NCBI RefSeq assembly: GCF_900101685.1
Contig: NZ_FMZZ01000014.1
Coordinates: 1-64,000, forward strand
Origin: Actinokineospora iranica
Lineage (GTDB): Bacteria > Actinomycetota > Actinomycetes > Mycobacteriales > Pseudonocardiaceae
Reading direction: 5' to 3'
Length of the DNA: 64,000 nt
Position numbers and translations under genes: made by a program. How positions within the stretch are numbered: position 1 is the first letter of the stretch; every line of letters starts with the position of its first letter. This document shows, piece by piece, positions 27,718 through 36,163 of the stretch. The notes beneath the pieces were generated by a model that was not told where the DNA came from, ran no database searches, and was given only the letters and a program-made list of their open reading frames with translations.

Positions 27718-29196
27718 TCACATGTGCACGACTGGCCCGGCGCTCTTGATCTCGTCCGGGACGCCCGGGCGCAGGATGAGCCCGCAGACGACCGCGCCCG
27801 CGACGAACAGGCCCGCGCTCCAGGCGAACGCGGCGCTGTAGCCCGCGATCGCCGCGGCCGCCTGGTTCTTGCCCTCCAGCATCGCCGAGGTCACCGCGCT
27901 CGCCGCGACGGTGCTGAACAGCGCGGTGCCGATCGAGCCGCCGACCTGCTGCACCGCGTTGATCGCCGCCGAGGCCGCGCCGGAGTCGTCCGGGTCGACG
28001 CCCGCGATGCCCACGGTCATGCCCGAGGCCATGGTCAGGCCGATACCCAGGCCGGTGATCAGCAGGCCGGGCAGCACACCGCCCAGGTAGGTGCTGGTCT
28101 CGTCCAGCAGCGCCAGCATCCCGGTGCCCACGCCCGCGAGCACCATGCCGACCACGATCAGCGGCCGCGGCCCGATCTTGGGCAGCAGGGCGGTGGTGGC
28201 TCCGGTCGCGCCGATCATCAGGGTGCCGATCATCGGCAGGAACGCCACGCCGCTCTGCACCGGCCCGAACCGCAGGTTGACCTGTAGGAAGTAGGTCAGG
28301 AACAGGAAGATGACGAACATCCCCGCGCACAGGATGAAGATCGACAGGAACGAGCCGCCCCGGTTGCGGTGCAGCAGGATCCGCAGCGGCAGCAGCGGGT
28401 GGGCGGTGCGGGTCTGCGAGTAGACGAACGCCACCAGCAGCACGCCGCCCGCGATCAGGAAGCCCCAGGTGCCGGGCGCGCCCCAGGAGTCCTCAGCGGC
28501 GTTGGCCAGGCCGTAGACCAGGGCGAACATGCCCGCGGTCGCGGTGGCAACGCCCACCAGGTCGAGCTTGGGCCGCTCGGTGGCGGTGCTCGGGCCCAGC
28601 AGCGCGAGCGCGCCGACGAAGGCGACGCCCGCGAAGATCAGGTTGACGAACATGCACCAGCGCCAGTCGAGGTACTCCGTGAGCACGCCGCCGAGCAGCA
28701 GGCCGATCGCGCCGCCCGCGCCGGAGATGGCGCCGAAGATGCCGAACGCCTTGCCGCGCTCGGTAGGGTCGGTGAACGTCGTGGCCAGCAGCGACAGCGC
28801 GGCGGGCGCGAGCAGGGCGGCGAACACGCCCTGGCCCACCCGGGCGGCGACGAGGATCTCGAAGCTGGACGCCGCGCCGCCGACCGCGGAGGCCACCGCG
28901 AACCCGGCGACCCCGACGAGGAAGGTGATCCGCCGCCCGAACAGGTCCGCGATCCGCCCGCCGATCAGCAGCAGGCTGCCGAAGCTGAGCGCGTACCCGG
29001 TCACCAGCCACTGGCGCTGGTCGTCGTCGAACCGGAGGTCCTGCTGCGCCGAGGGCAGCGCGATGTTCACGATGGTGGCGTCGAGGATGACCATGACCTG
29101 CGCGATCGCGATCACGGCGAGGATCAGCCAGCGCTTGCCCCCGCTGTCCTCTTCCGATTGTGGCGGCGCGGACGCGCGCGTGTCTGACAGTGTCAT
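27718..29196 (-). CDS. MFS drug-efflux transporter, DHA2 (14-TM) type
   Basis: A 492-residue inner-membrane proton-driven exporter. About 14 hydrophobic segments are visible, with the DHA2 motif LDATIVNIALP in TM1, motif A GGRIADLFGRR between TM2 and TM3, and LRWGFLINLP-like WRWCMFVNL further on. It is divergent from a TetR gene 97 bp away, the standard arrangement for a locally repressed multidrug pump. Substrate unknown. Confidence 0.92.
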   Translation of the reverse strand: MTLSDTRASAPPQSEEDSGGKRWLILAVIAIAQVMVILDATIVNIALPSAQQDLRFDDDQRQWLVTGYALSFGSLLLIGGRIADLFGRRITFLVGVAGFAVASAVGGAASSFEILVAARVGQGVFAALLAPAALSLLATTFTDPTERGKAFGIFGAISGAGGAIGLLLGGVLTEYLDWRWCMFVNLIFAGVAFVGALALLGPSTATERPKLDLVGVATATAGMFALVYGLANAAEDSWGAPGTWGFLIAGGVLLVAFVYSQTRTAHPLLPLRILLHRNRGGSFLSIFILCAGMFVIFLFLTYFLQVNLRFGPVQSGVAFLPMIGTLMIGATGATTALLPKIGPRPLIVVGMVLAGVGTGMLALLDETSTYLGGVLPGLLITGLGIGLTMASGMTVGIAGVDPDDSGAASAAINAVQQVGGSIGTALFSTVAASAVTSAMLEGKNQAAAAIAGYSAAFAWSAGLFVAGAVVCGLILRPGVPDEIKSAGPVVHM

Positions 29197-29208
29197 GGGT
29201 TCCCCCTG

Positions 29209-29271
29209 CGAAAGTAGAGATTCCTTCTCCGGTTAGGCGACGCTAACACGAAAGTGGAGGGAACCTCTCCG
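29209..29271. promoter_or_regulatory. Divergent MFS/TetR promoter with two direct repeats and a palindrome
   Basis: Two 23-bp direct repeats (29209-29231 and 29249-29271, 17 of 23 identical, both CGAAAGT...TCTCCG) flank a 16-bp near-palindrome GTTAGGCGACGCTAAC (29232-29247). The palindrome resembles the GTTAGCG-N2-CGCTAAC sites at 19571 and 20582 but differs at two left-arm positions. One or both motifs should be the operator of the adjacent TetR protein. Confidence 0.65.
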
Positions 29272-29292
29272 TATTTATGCTAAGCTGAAAGC

Positions 29293-29937
29293 GTGACCTC
29301 CGACACGCGCCCCCTGCGCGCCGACGCCGAACGCAACCGCGTCCGCATCGTCGTCGCCGCGCGCGAGGTCTTCGCGGCCCACGGCCTCAGCGTCACCCTG
29401 GACGACGTGGCCCGCAGCGCCGGTGTCGGCGTCGGCACGGTCTACCGCCGGTTCCCCAACAAAGAGGCCCTGGTCATCGCCGTCTTCGACCACGTCCTGG
29501 ACGAGATCACCACCTTGCTCGACAAGACCGCCGCCGACGAAGACGCCTGGCGCGGCCTCACCGGCCTGATCACCGCCATCGCCGAACGCCAGGCAGCCGA
29601 CCGCGGCCTGTTCGACCTGTGCACCAACGCCGACTTCGGCCAGGCAGACCGCATCGCCGAACACTTCATCCCCGCAGCCGACTCCCTGGTCGCCCGAGCC
29701 AAAGCCCAAGGCGCCCTCCGCGACGACTTCGCCGCCCCCGACATCGGCCCCCTCCTGATGATGGTCGCCGCCACCGCCGAGATGACCCGCACCCTCGACC
29801 CAGACCTGTGGCGCCGCTACCTGGCCCTCCTCCTCGACGGCATCCGCGCGGGCGCCACCACCCCACTGCCCGGCCCCACCCCCACCCACGCCGAGATGCA
29901 GACCGTCATGCACTGCTCCAGTTCGCGGCAGCCGTGA
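29293..29937 (+). CDS. TetR-family regulator of the MFS pump
   Basis: A 214-residue TetR protein with an HTH at ~18-62 (IVVAAREVFAAHGLSVTLDDVARSAGVGVGTVYRRF) and a C-terminal ligand domain. GTG 29293 is the start. A TATGCT -10-like sequence at 29276-29281 implies a very short 5' UTR. It is divergent from the DHA2 transporter and probably represses it. Its stop overlaps the GTG of the Nudix gene by four bases. Confidence 0.9.
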   Translation: MTSDTRPLRADAERNRVRIVVAAREVFAAHGLSVTLDDVARSAGVGVGTVYRRFPNKEALVIAVFDHVLDEITTLLDKTAADEDAWRGLTGLITAIAERQAADRGLFDLCTNADFGQADRIAEHFIPAADSLVARAKAQGALRDDFAAPDIGPLLMMVAATAEMTRTLDPDLWRRYLALLLDGIRAGATTPLPGPTPTHAEMQTVMHCSSSRQP

Positions 29938-30323
29938 TCATCGACAAGATCGCCTGGATACATCTGGAATCCGGCAAAATCCTCAGCACCCGCTCCCGAG
30001 GCAAGCACGTCTACTACCTCCCCGGCGGCAAACGCGAACCCGGCGAGACCGACCGGCGAACCCTCGCCCGCGAGATCGAGGAAGAACTCACCGTCACCGT
30101 CGCCGACCCTGTCTACTTCGGTGCCTTCGAGGCTCAAGCCCACGGCCACGCCCCCGGCGTCACGGTCCGCATGACCTGCTACACGGCCGACTACCAGGGG
30201 ACCCTCGCTCCCGCCAACGAGATCGAGGAAGTCGCCTGGCTGACCTACGCCGACCGCGACCGGGTGTCCCCTGTGGACAAACTCATCTTCGACCACCTGC
30301 ACGGCAAGGGTTCGCTGCGTTAG
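29934..30323 (+). CDS. Nudix hydrolase
   Basis: A 129-residue Nudix protein hydrolysing a nucleoside-diphosphate derivative. The Nudix box is visible at ~33-55 as GKREPGETDRRTLAREIEEE, with the final Gly of the consensus replaced by Leu. The short length and the absence of extra domains point to a MutT/housecleaning-type enzyme; the substrate is not inferable. Translation is coupled to the TetR gene by a GTGA overlap. Confidence 0.9.
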   Translation: MIIDKIAWIHLESGKILSTRSRGKHVYYLPGGKREPGETDRRTLAREIEEELTVTVADPVYFGAFEAQAHGHAPGVTVRMTCYTADYQGTLAPANEIEEVAWLTYADRDRVSPVDKLIFDHLHGKGSLR

Positions 30324-30345
30324 TCGCCCCGCCTGCCGGAACGAG

Positions 30346-30383
30346 AAGCGGCCCCCGCGCCACAACAGGCGCGGGGGCCGCTT
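30346..30383. terminator. Bidirectional hairpin terminator
   Basis: A perfect 16-bp stem (30346-30361 with 30368-30383) with a 6-nt loop ACAACA sits between the convergent Nudix (ends 30323) and acyl-CoA dehydrogenase (ends 30401) genes. Confidence 0.9.
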
Positions 30384-30400
30384 TCGCGTTTTCGGGATGC

Positions 30401-31606
30401 TTACTTCAGTTCCGAAGACGACTTGCTCAGCAGTCGGCGGGCGACGATGAGCTGCTGGATCTGCTGGGTGCCCTCGAAGATGTCGAGGATCTTCGAGTCG
30501 CGGGCCCACTTCTCCAGGAGGGAGTTCTCGCTGTAGCCGAGGGAACCCGCGAGTTCGACGCAGCGCAGAGTCACGTCGGAGCCGGAGCGGCCCGCCTTTG
30601 CCTTGGCCATGCTGGCCTGCAGGGAGTTGGGCTGGCGGTTGTCGGCCATCCAGGCGGCTTCGAGGGCGAGCAGGTAGGCCGCCTCCCAGTCCGCTTCGAG
30701 CTGGAGGAAGGTGGCGGCCGCGGCGGACTGGGTGAAGGCGGGGCGGTCGTAGTCGATCTTGACGCCCGCCTCCGTCAGGATGCGGCGGGTTTCCTCCAGG
30801 GCGGCGCGGGCGACGCCGATCGCCATGGCGGCGACCAGGGGGCGGGTGTTGTCGAAGGTCTGCATGACCCCCGCGAAGCCCTGCTCCGTGTTGACCTCGG
30901 GGCTGCCGAGCAGGTTGTCCTTGTGGACGCGCACGTTCTCCAGGCGGAAGTGCGCGGTGTCGGACGCGCGGATGCCCAGCTTGTGCTCAAGGCGCACCAG
31001 CTCGAAGCCGGGGGTGCCGCGGTCGACCACGAAGGACTTGATGGCGGCCTTGCCCAGCGAGCGGTCCAAAGTGGCCCAGACGACGACGCAGTCCGCGCGT
31101 TCGCCGGAGGTCACGAAGATCTTCTCGCCGTTGAGGACGTAGTAGTCGCCGTCCTTGACCGCGGTGGTGCGGATGGCGCCGGAGTCGGAGCCGGTGTCGG
31201 GCTCGGTGATGGCCATCGCGGCCCACTTGCCCTTGTAGCGCTCAAGCTGCTCGTCGTTGGCGACCGAGGCGATGGCCGCGTTGCCCAGGCCTTGGCGGGG
31301 CATGGTCAGCAGCAGGCCGACGTCGCCCCAGCACATCTCGATGGTGCCGAGAAGCAGCTGGAGGTTGGAGCCGTTCTTGTTGCCTTCCTTGTCCTTCTTC
31401 TCGCCGCGGCGCACGCCGCCTGCGCCGGTGCCGCCACCCGAGGCCGACAGGCCGTCGAGGAGCGCGGCCAGCATGTCGAGCTCCTTGGGGTAGGTGTGCT
31501 CGGCCTGGTCGTACTTGCGCGAGTTGGGTCGGAAGAACTCAGCCGCCGCCTGGTGGGCCTGGTCGACGAGCTGCTCGAACTTCTTCGGGATCTCGAGGTT
31601 GATCAT
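30401..31606 (-). CDS. Acyl-CoA dehydrogenase
   Basis: A 401-residue acyl-CoA dehydrogenase, second gene of a two-ACAD operon. Landmarks are MAITEPDTGSDSGAIRTTA (FAD loop), DYYVLNGEKIFVTSGERAD and DIFEGTQQIQQLIVARRLL with the catalytic-type Glu in FEGT. Unusually, residues ~50-80 contain a Gly/Lys-rich insertion (SASGGGTGAGGVRRGEKKD). ATG 31606 follows AGGAGA. Two different ACADs encoded side by side in actinobacteria can form alpha2-beta2 heterotetramers (known for steroid ACADs); that is possible here but unproven. Confidence 0.9.
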   Translation of the reverse strand: MINLEIPKKFEQLVDQAHQAAAEFFRPNSRKYDQAEHTYPKELDMLAALLDGLSASGGGTGAGGVRRGEKKDKEGNKNGSNLQLLLGTIEMCWGDVGLLLTMPRQGLGNAAIASVANDEQLERYKGKWAAMAITEPDTGSDSGAIRTTAVKDGDYYVLNGEKIFVTSGERADCVVVWATLDRSLGKAAIKSFVVDRGTPGFELVRLEHKLGIRASDTAHFRLENVRVHKDNLLGSPEVNTEQGFAGVMQTFDNTRPLVAAMAIGVARAALEETRRILTEAGVKIDYDRPAFTQSAAAATFLQLEADWEAAYLLALEAAWMADNRQPNSLQASMAKAKAGRSGSDVTLRCVELAGSLGYSENSLLEKWARDSKILDIFEGTQQIQQLIVARRLLSKSSSELK

Positions 31607-31629
31607 CGTCTTCTCCTGTTTCCTTGCCC

Positions 31630-32973
31630 TCAGACGAGGACGATGCCCTCGGCGAGCCCGACCGCGCGCAGATCCCGGTACCACCGCTCCACCGGGTGCT
31701 CCTTGACGAAACCGTGACCGCCCAACAGCTGCACGCCGTCGTTGCCGATCATCATTCCCTTCTCCGCGCACAGTCGGCGGGCCAGGCCCGCCTCGCGCGC
31801 GTACGACTTGCCCTGCTCGGCGCGGCTGGCCGCGCGGTAGGTGAGCAGGCGCATACCCTCCAGCTCGATGCCGATGTCGGCGACCTTGAACGCGACGCCC
31901 TGCCGGTGGCTGATCGGCTCGCCGAAGGCGACCCGCTCGTTGACGTAGGGGATCACGTAGTCGAGCACGGCCTGCGAGGTGCCGACCGCCAGCGCGCTCC
32001 ACGCGATCCGCGACAGGCGCACGCACTCGGTGTACACATCGGACTTGCCCTCGCCCAGCAGCGCGGTCGCGGGCAGCGCGACCTTGTCCAGGCGCAGCTT
32101 GCCCATGCCCGCGGCGCGCAGGCCCATGGCCGGGTCGGACTCGATGGTGACCCCGGCGGAGCCGGACTCGACCACGAACAGCGCCGGGCCGCGGCCGTCG
32201 AGGTCGGCGGCGACGATGAACAGCTCGGCCTGCGCCGCGCGCGGCACCAGGGACTTGACGCCCTCGATGACGAAGCCGCCCGCGCGCCGGTACGCCTTGG
32301 TCTTGAGGGCGAACGGGTCGAACAGCGGGCGCGGCTCCTGGACGGCCAGCGCCGCGGCCGGGATGTTGTCGCCGACGAACGCGGGCAGGTACGTGGCCTG
32401 CTGCGTCTCGTCGCCCCACAGGACCAGGGCGGTGCTGACCGCGGACGGCGCGAGGCACGCCACGGCCAGGCCCATGTCGCCGTGCGCCATGGCCTCGGCG
32501 ACCAGGACGTTGGTCACCGAGGACCGCTCGGTGCCCAGGCCGCCGAGCTCCTCGGGCACCCCGACCAGGGTGACGCCGAGTTCGGCGACCAGCGACAGCA
32601 GCCCCTGCGGGGTGTCGCACTTGGCGTCCGCGTCGGCGGCGATGGGCCGCAGCTGCTCGGCGGCGAAGTCCACCACCGTCTCGCGGATCATCTGCTGCTC
32701 TTCGGTGGGTGTGAGGTCGAAAAGACCCCGCTGCGGCGCCGACGGCAGCCGCTGGGGCTTGCCCAGCTTGCCTGCCGAGGCGAAGGTGCGGCTGGCCGCA
32801 CCGACCGCGGTGAACCCGGTGCGGGTTGCTTCGTAGAGCCCGCGCTCCACCGGCTTGCGCAGGCCGAACCGGTCGAGCACCGCCGTGCTCGCCAACCGGT
32901 TCAGCACGGCGAGCGCCGAACCCATGGCATCGCGCCTGGGCTGCCGCACGCCTGCTCCGTCATTCCCCGCCAT
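31630..32973 (-). CDS. Acyl-CoA dehydrogenase (divergent partner)
   Basis: A 447-residue acyl-CoA dehydrogenase-type protein with an N-terminal extension of ~80 residues before FDLTPTEEQQMIRETVVDFA. The core shows VQEPRPLFDPFALKTKA where the usual FAD-loop TEPxxGSD is expected, so that motif is degenerate, and RVAFGEPISHRQGVAFKVADI further on. The C-terminus RAVGLAEGIVLV is shorter than in its neighbour. The degenerate loop suggests it may act as the non-catalytic or substrate-specific partner of the downstream ACAD. A 14-bp palindrome lies 41 bp upstream of its ATG. Confidence 0.88.
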   Translation of the reverse strand: MAGNDGAGVRQPRRDAMGSALAVLNRLASTAVLDRFGLRKPVERGLYEATRTGFTAVGAASRTFASAGKLGKPQRLPSAPQRGLFDLTPTEEQQMIRETVVDFAAEQLRPIAADADAKCDTPQGLLSLVAELGVTLVGVPEELGGLGTERSSVTNVLVAEAMAHGDMGLAVACLAPSAVSTALVLWGDETQQATYLPAFVGDNIPAAALAVQEPRPLFDPFALKTKAYRRAGGFVIEGVKSLVPRAAQAELFIVAADLDGRGPALFVVESGSAGVTIESDPAMGLRAAGMGKLRLDKVALPATALLGEGKSDVYTECVRLSRIAWSALAVGTSQAVLDYVIPYVNERVAFGEPISHRQGVAFKVADIGIELEGMRLLTYRAASRAEQGKSYAREAGLARRLCAEKGMMIGNDGVQLLGGHGFVKEHPVERWYRDLRAVGLAEGIVLV

Positions 32974-33013
32974 GGTGCTCCCACCTCGTCTCGGACCGTT
33001 GAATCGTGCTTAC

Positions 33014-33027
33014 CTACTCTAGAGTAG
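33014..33027. promoter_or_regulatory. Perfect palindrome CTACTCTAGAGTAG, probable operator of the two-ACAD operon
   Basis: A 14-bp perfect palindrome 41 bp upstream of the first acyl-CoA dehydrogenase ATG (32973), in the promoter position. Its size and symmetry fit a TetR-type operator. The cognate regulator is not obvious in this window; no second copy was found. Confidence 0.6.
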
Positions 33028-33082
33028 CAAGCGCGCCAGATCGACTCCTGTGGCCCGGGTCACCTGCTTGGCCCAGCGGGGC

Positions 33083-34060
33083 CTATCGGGCCGCCCTCCG
33101 CTTGTCGACCAGGTCGAGCAGCGGTTTCCCCTCGATATAGCGGTCGAGGTTGTCCTGGAACCGGCGGACCAGCTCCTCGCGCCAGCCCGCGACGTCGCCG
33201 GACATGTGCGGGGAGATCAGCACGTTCGGCATCCCCCACAGCGTCGAGGACGGCGCCAGCGGCTCGTCGGCGAACACGTCGAACGCCGCGCCCGCGATCT
33301 CGCCCGCGTCGAGCGCGTCGACCAGGTCGGACTGCGCGACCAGCCCGGCGCGGCCGATGTTGATCAGCCGGGCCGACCGGCGCATGGCGCGCAGCATCGC
33401 GGCGTCGATCAGCCCGGTGGTCTCCGGGGTCAGCGGCGCGGCGAGCACGACCCAGTCCGCCTCGGGCAGGGCCGAGCGCAGATCGGCCATCGGGGTGATG
33501 TCGCCCAGGTCCGGGTCGCCGCGGCGGGCCACCCGGCCCGCCGCGGACACCCGCACCCCGGCGGCGGTGAGCTTGCGCCCGATCGCCCGCCCGATCGGGC
33601 CGGTGCCGACGACCAGCGCGCGCGAGCCGGACAGCCGCTCGGTCTCCCGGTGCTGCCACTTGCGCCGCTGCTGGTGCCGCAGGGTCGTGGCGAGGTCCTT
33701 GGCGAAGGCCAGCACGAGCGCCAGCACGTACTCGGCCATCGGCTCGTCGTAGACGCCGCGCGAGCTGGTCAGCGCGACGTCGCTATCCCGCAACTCGGAA
33801 AACAGCAGGTCGCCGACCCCCGCGCCCGCGGTGTGCACCCACCGCACGGCGTGCGCGGCTTGCCAGGCGTGGGCGAGCGCGGTGGAGCGTCGGTCCCAGA
33901 CGAACACCACGTCCGCGCCGTCGAGGGCGGCGCGGAGCCGGTCCGCGGTGGTGTAGCGGATCTCGGCCCGACCCTCCACTGGCGCCATCGCGGGTGGACG
34001 GTCGGCGCCGTGCAGGACCGCGACGCGCGGTCGTGGGCGGGTGTCCATCGCGGAATGCAT
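33083..34060 (-). CDS. D-isomer-specific 2-hydroxyacid dehydrogenase
   Basis: About 325 residues, NAD(P)-dependent reductase/dehydrogenase of 2-oxo/2-hydroxy acids. The Rossmann motif is VVGTGPIGRAIGRKL (~145-160). The catalytic Arg lies in INIGRAGLV (~235), the Glu in DVFADEPL and the His in ISPHMSG (~285). The start is uncertain between ATG 34060 and ATG 34048. Specific substrate unknown. Confidence 0.88.
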   Translation of the reverse strand: MHSAMDTRPRPRVAVLHGADRPPAMAPVEGRAEIRYTTADRLRAALDGADVVFVWDRRSTALAHAWQAAHAVRWVHTAGAGVGDLLFSELRDSDVALTSSRGVYDEPMAEYVLALVLAFAKDLATTLRHQQRRKWQHRETERLSGSRALVVGTGPIGRAIGRKLTAAGVRVSAAGRVARRGDPDLGDITPMADLRSALPEADWVVLAAPLTPETTGLIDAAMLRAMRRSARLINIGRAGLVAQSDLVDALDAGEIAGAAFDVFADEPLAPSSTLWGMPNVLISPHMSGDVAGWREELVRRFQDNLDRYIEGKPLLDLVDKRRAAR

Positions 34061-34765
34061 CCCCGTTCGGGTGGCCGAGCCGGACAAGCGCAGGCAACGC
34101 TAAGAACCGTTCCCGGCGGTGTCAAACCGGTGTCGGACAAGCGCTGGACCTGGGCTTAACCAGATAGCGGAAAGGTGTTTCCCGAACTGCGGAAAGCACC
34201 GGAAAGAAGCGCGCGGGTAGCGATGTGGTGAACTATCGCGCGCGGGTTTTCTCCTCAGCGTAGAGCGGGTGTTGCGCCGAACGGGTCGCGGTGTCCCCGT
34301 TTGGGGCAACTGGCGAGTGCTGCTCGCTCAGGTGCGGGGATTCGGCGGTCGGTCTGTGGTCGTTGGCGTGCCGCCAGTGTCCACCGAGGGCGGCGGCGCG
34401 CGCGCACCGCCGTCGCCACCAGGGCCCCCACCTGCGGTTTTCCGGTTGGGCAGAGGATGTGGCTTGCTCTGAACGGCCCAACGCGCCGGTGCGGCGGCGT
34501 CGGGTCGAGTCGATCTAGGGGGGCCGGCCATAGGGCCGTTCGACCCTTGTCGCTGTGAGGTTGAATACGAAAACATCCCCCGTATGCAGCAGAGATACCC
34601 CTGGTGCACAGACCTTCCCCCGGCTAGCATCACTCTCCGTCAGGGCCATCATCGAATCCGACGGTCAGATGTCGGGGGGAGCGATGAGCCGGGACACCGC
34701 GCCGACTCGATCCTGGACGGCGCACCTCCCCAATCGGTGTGTGGCTAAGTGTGTGGGGGCCCCAA
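34061..34765. other. Intergenic region without a supported gene
   Basis: About 700 bp between the 2-hydroxyacid dehydrogenase and the sigma factor gene. Short open frames exist on both strands, but none has a good ribosome-binding site, high GC3 or a recognisable product. It must contain the divergent promoters of both flanking genes. A GC-rich patch at 34390-34430 and G-runs near 34518-34523 are the only visible features. Confidence 0.5.
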
Positions 34766-35428
34766 GTGAGTTCGACAGCTTCCTCGCCCGCGTCGGGCGC
34801 TGTGGAAGAGACCGCGCAGCGTCCCGTGCGGCCCCAGAGCACGGACGCCGTTTTCGCGCGGCTCAAGAGCGCCGCCTTCCACGAACTCGTGGGCGCCTCG
34901 CTCAACGGTGACCAGGAGGCCATCGGCACCCTGTTCGCCTGGATCAACCCGGCGATCATCCGCTACTGCCGGGCCCGGATCGGGCGCACCGGCTCGGCGT
35001 TCTCCAACGCAGACGACGTGGCCCAGGAGATCCTGCTCGCCGTCCTCGGCGCGCTGCCCCGCTACTCCGACGACCGCGAGTCCTTCCTGCCGTTCGTCTA
35101 CGGCATCGCCTCGCACAAGGTCGCCGACTACTACCGCCGCTCCGGCCGCGACCGCTCCGAGCCGGTCGCCGACGTGCCGGACACCATCGACCACAACCTG
35201 GGCCCCGAGCAGATCACCCTGCGCGGCGAGATGCGCTCCCGGCTGGTCAAACTCCTCGACACCCTCGCCCCGCGCCAGCGCGAGATCCTGGTCCTGCGCC
35301 TGGTCGTCGGCCTCTCCGCGCAGGAGACCGCCACCGCGATCGGCCTGACCGCCACCGCCGTCCGCGTCGCCCAGCACCGCGCCCTCACCCGGCTGCGCGG
35401 CGGGCTCTCGGCCAGCGAATGGCTCTGA
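34766..35428 (+). CDS. ECF-type RNA polymerase sigma factor, SigD/ShbA-like
   Basis: About 220 residues. Region 2 includes IIRYCRARIG, DDVAQEILLAVLGALPRY and PFVYGIASHKVADYYRRSGRDR. Region 4 includes LAPRQREILVLRLVVGLSAQETATAIGLTATAVRVAQHRALTRLR. The match to mycobacterial SigD is extensive, and the ShbA factors of Streptomyces, which drive the principal sigma gene, are in the same group. I chose GTG 34766 with GGGGG upstream; GTG 34739 would add nine residues. No anti-sigma gene is adjacent. Confidence 0.88.
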   Translation: MSSTASSPASGAVEETAQRPVRPQSTDAVFARLKSAAFHELVGASLNGDQEAIGTLFAWINPAIIRYCRARIGRTGSAFSNADDVAQEILLAVLGALPRYSDDRESFLPFVYGIASHKVADYYRRSGRDRSEPVADVPDTIDHNLGPEQITLRGEMRSRLVKLLDTLAPRQREILVLRLVVGLSAQETATAIGLTATAVRVAQHRALTRLRGGLSASEWL

Positions 35429-35442
35429 GCCGCGGTTAGGGC

Positions 35443-36066
35443 CTAGCCCGCCTTCTTGGCCCGCAGGTAGAGCTGGACCTCGATCCGGCCCGGCTCCGCC
35501 TCGGCCTCGAACTCGCGCAGCGCCACATCGGTGAACCCGGCGTCCGCCACGACCTGCTTGAGCTGGTCGGGCGGATACGCCGAGACCGTGGTCGGCGAGC
35601 CGAGGAAGTTCACCGGGAACGTGTCGAAGTCGCCCTGCACCATGCTGAGCACCAGCAGCCCCGGCCCGCGCAGGGTCGCCCGGATCGAGCGCAGGGTGGC
35701 TTCGATGTCGGTCTTGGACAGCATCAGCAGCGCGAAGAACGCCACCGCCGCGTCGAACTCGCCCAGCTCGGAGATCTCCCGCAGGTCGCCGTGCAGGTAA
35801 GTGGCGCCGGGGGCCTGCTCGCGGGCGAGGTCGAGCATGACGGTCGACTCGTCGACGCCGACGACCTCCAGCCCGGCGTCGAGCAGCTGCTTGGTGGTCG
35901 GCAGGCCGCTGCCGCAGCCGAGGTCGAGCACCCGGGCGCCCGCGGGCAGGTGCTCGATCAGCCACGCGGTCTCGGCGATCTGCACGTCGCGTTCCACGAA
36001 CGACTCGTCGTACCGCTTGCCGATCAGGTCGAACGCGGGGTTCTCGGTAGCCACGCGGACCAGCAT
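35443..36066 (-). CDS. Class I SAM-dependent methyltransferase
   Basis: A 207-residue methyltransferase. Motif I VLDLGCGSGLPT (~45-56), the acidic end of beta2 VVGVDES (~70), and the motif IV region GEFDAAVAFFALLML (~102-116) are clear. Length and layout fit a small-molecule methyltransferase. It is convergent with the sigma factor gene (14-bp gap). Substrate unknown. Confidence 0.88.
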   Translation of the reverse strand: MLVRVATENPAFDLIGKRYDESFVERDVQIAETAWLIEHLPAGARVLDLGCGSGLPTTKQLLDAGLEVVGVDESTVMLDLAREQAPGATYLHGDLREISELGEFDAAVAFFALLMLSKTDIEATLRSIRATLRGPGLLVLSMVQGDFDTFPVNFLGSPTTVSAYPPDQLKQVVADAGFTDVALREFEAEAEPGRIEVQLYLRAKKAG

Positions 36067-36163
36067 GCCGGGGTCGCCTGCATCGGTCCAGTGGCCGAAC
36101 GGGCTACACGCCGCGCGCGGATCGAGATCTTGCCGACGATCTTCGCGGTGATCTTCCGGTGGT

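Noticed and set aside
34232-34740. Several overlapping 60-100-codon ORFs on both strands.
   Set aside because: None has a convincing start, GC3 bias or recognisable product, and they overlap one another.
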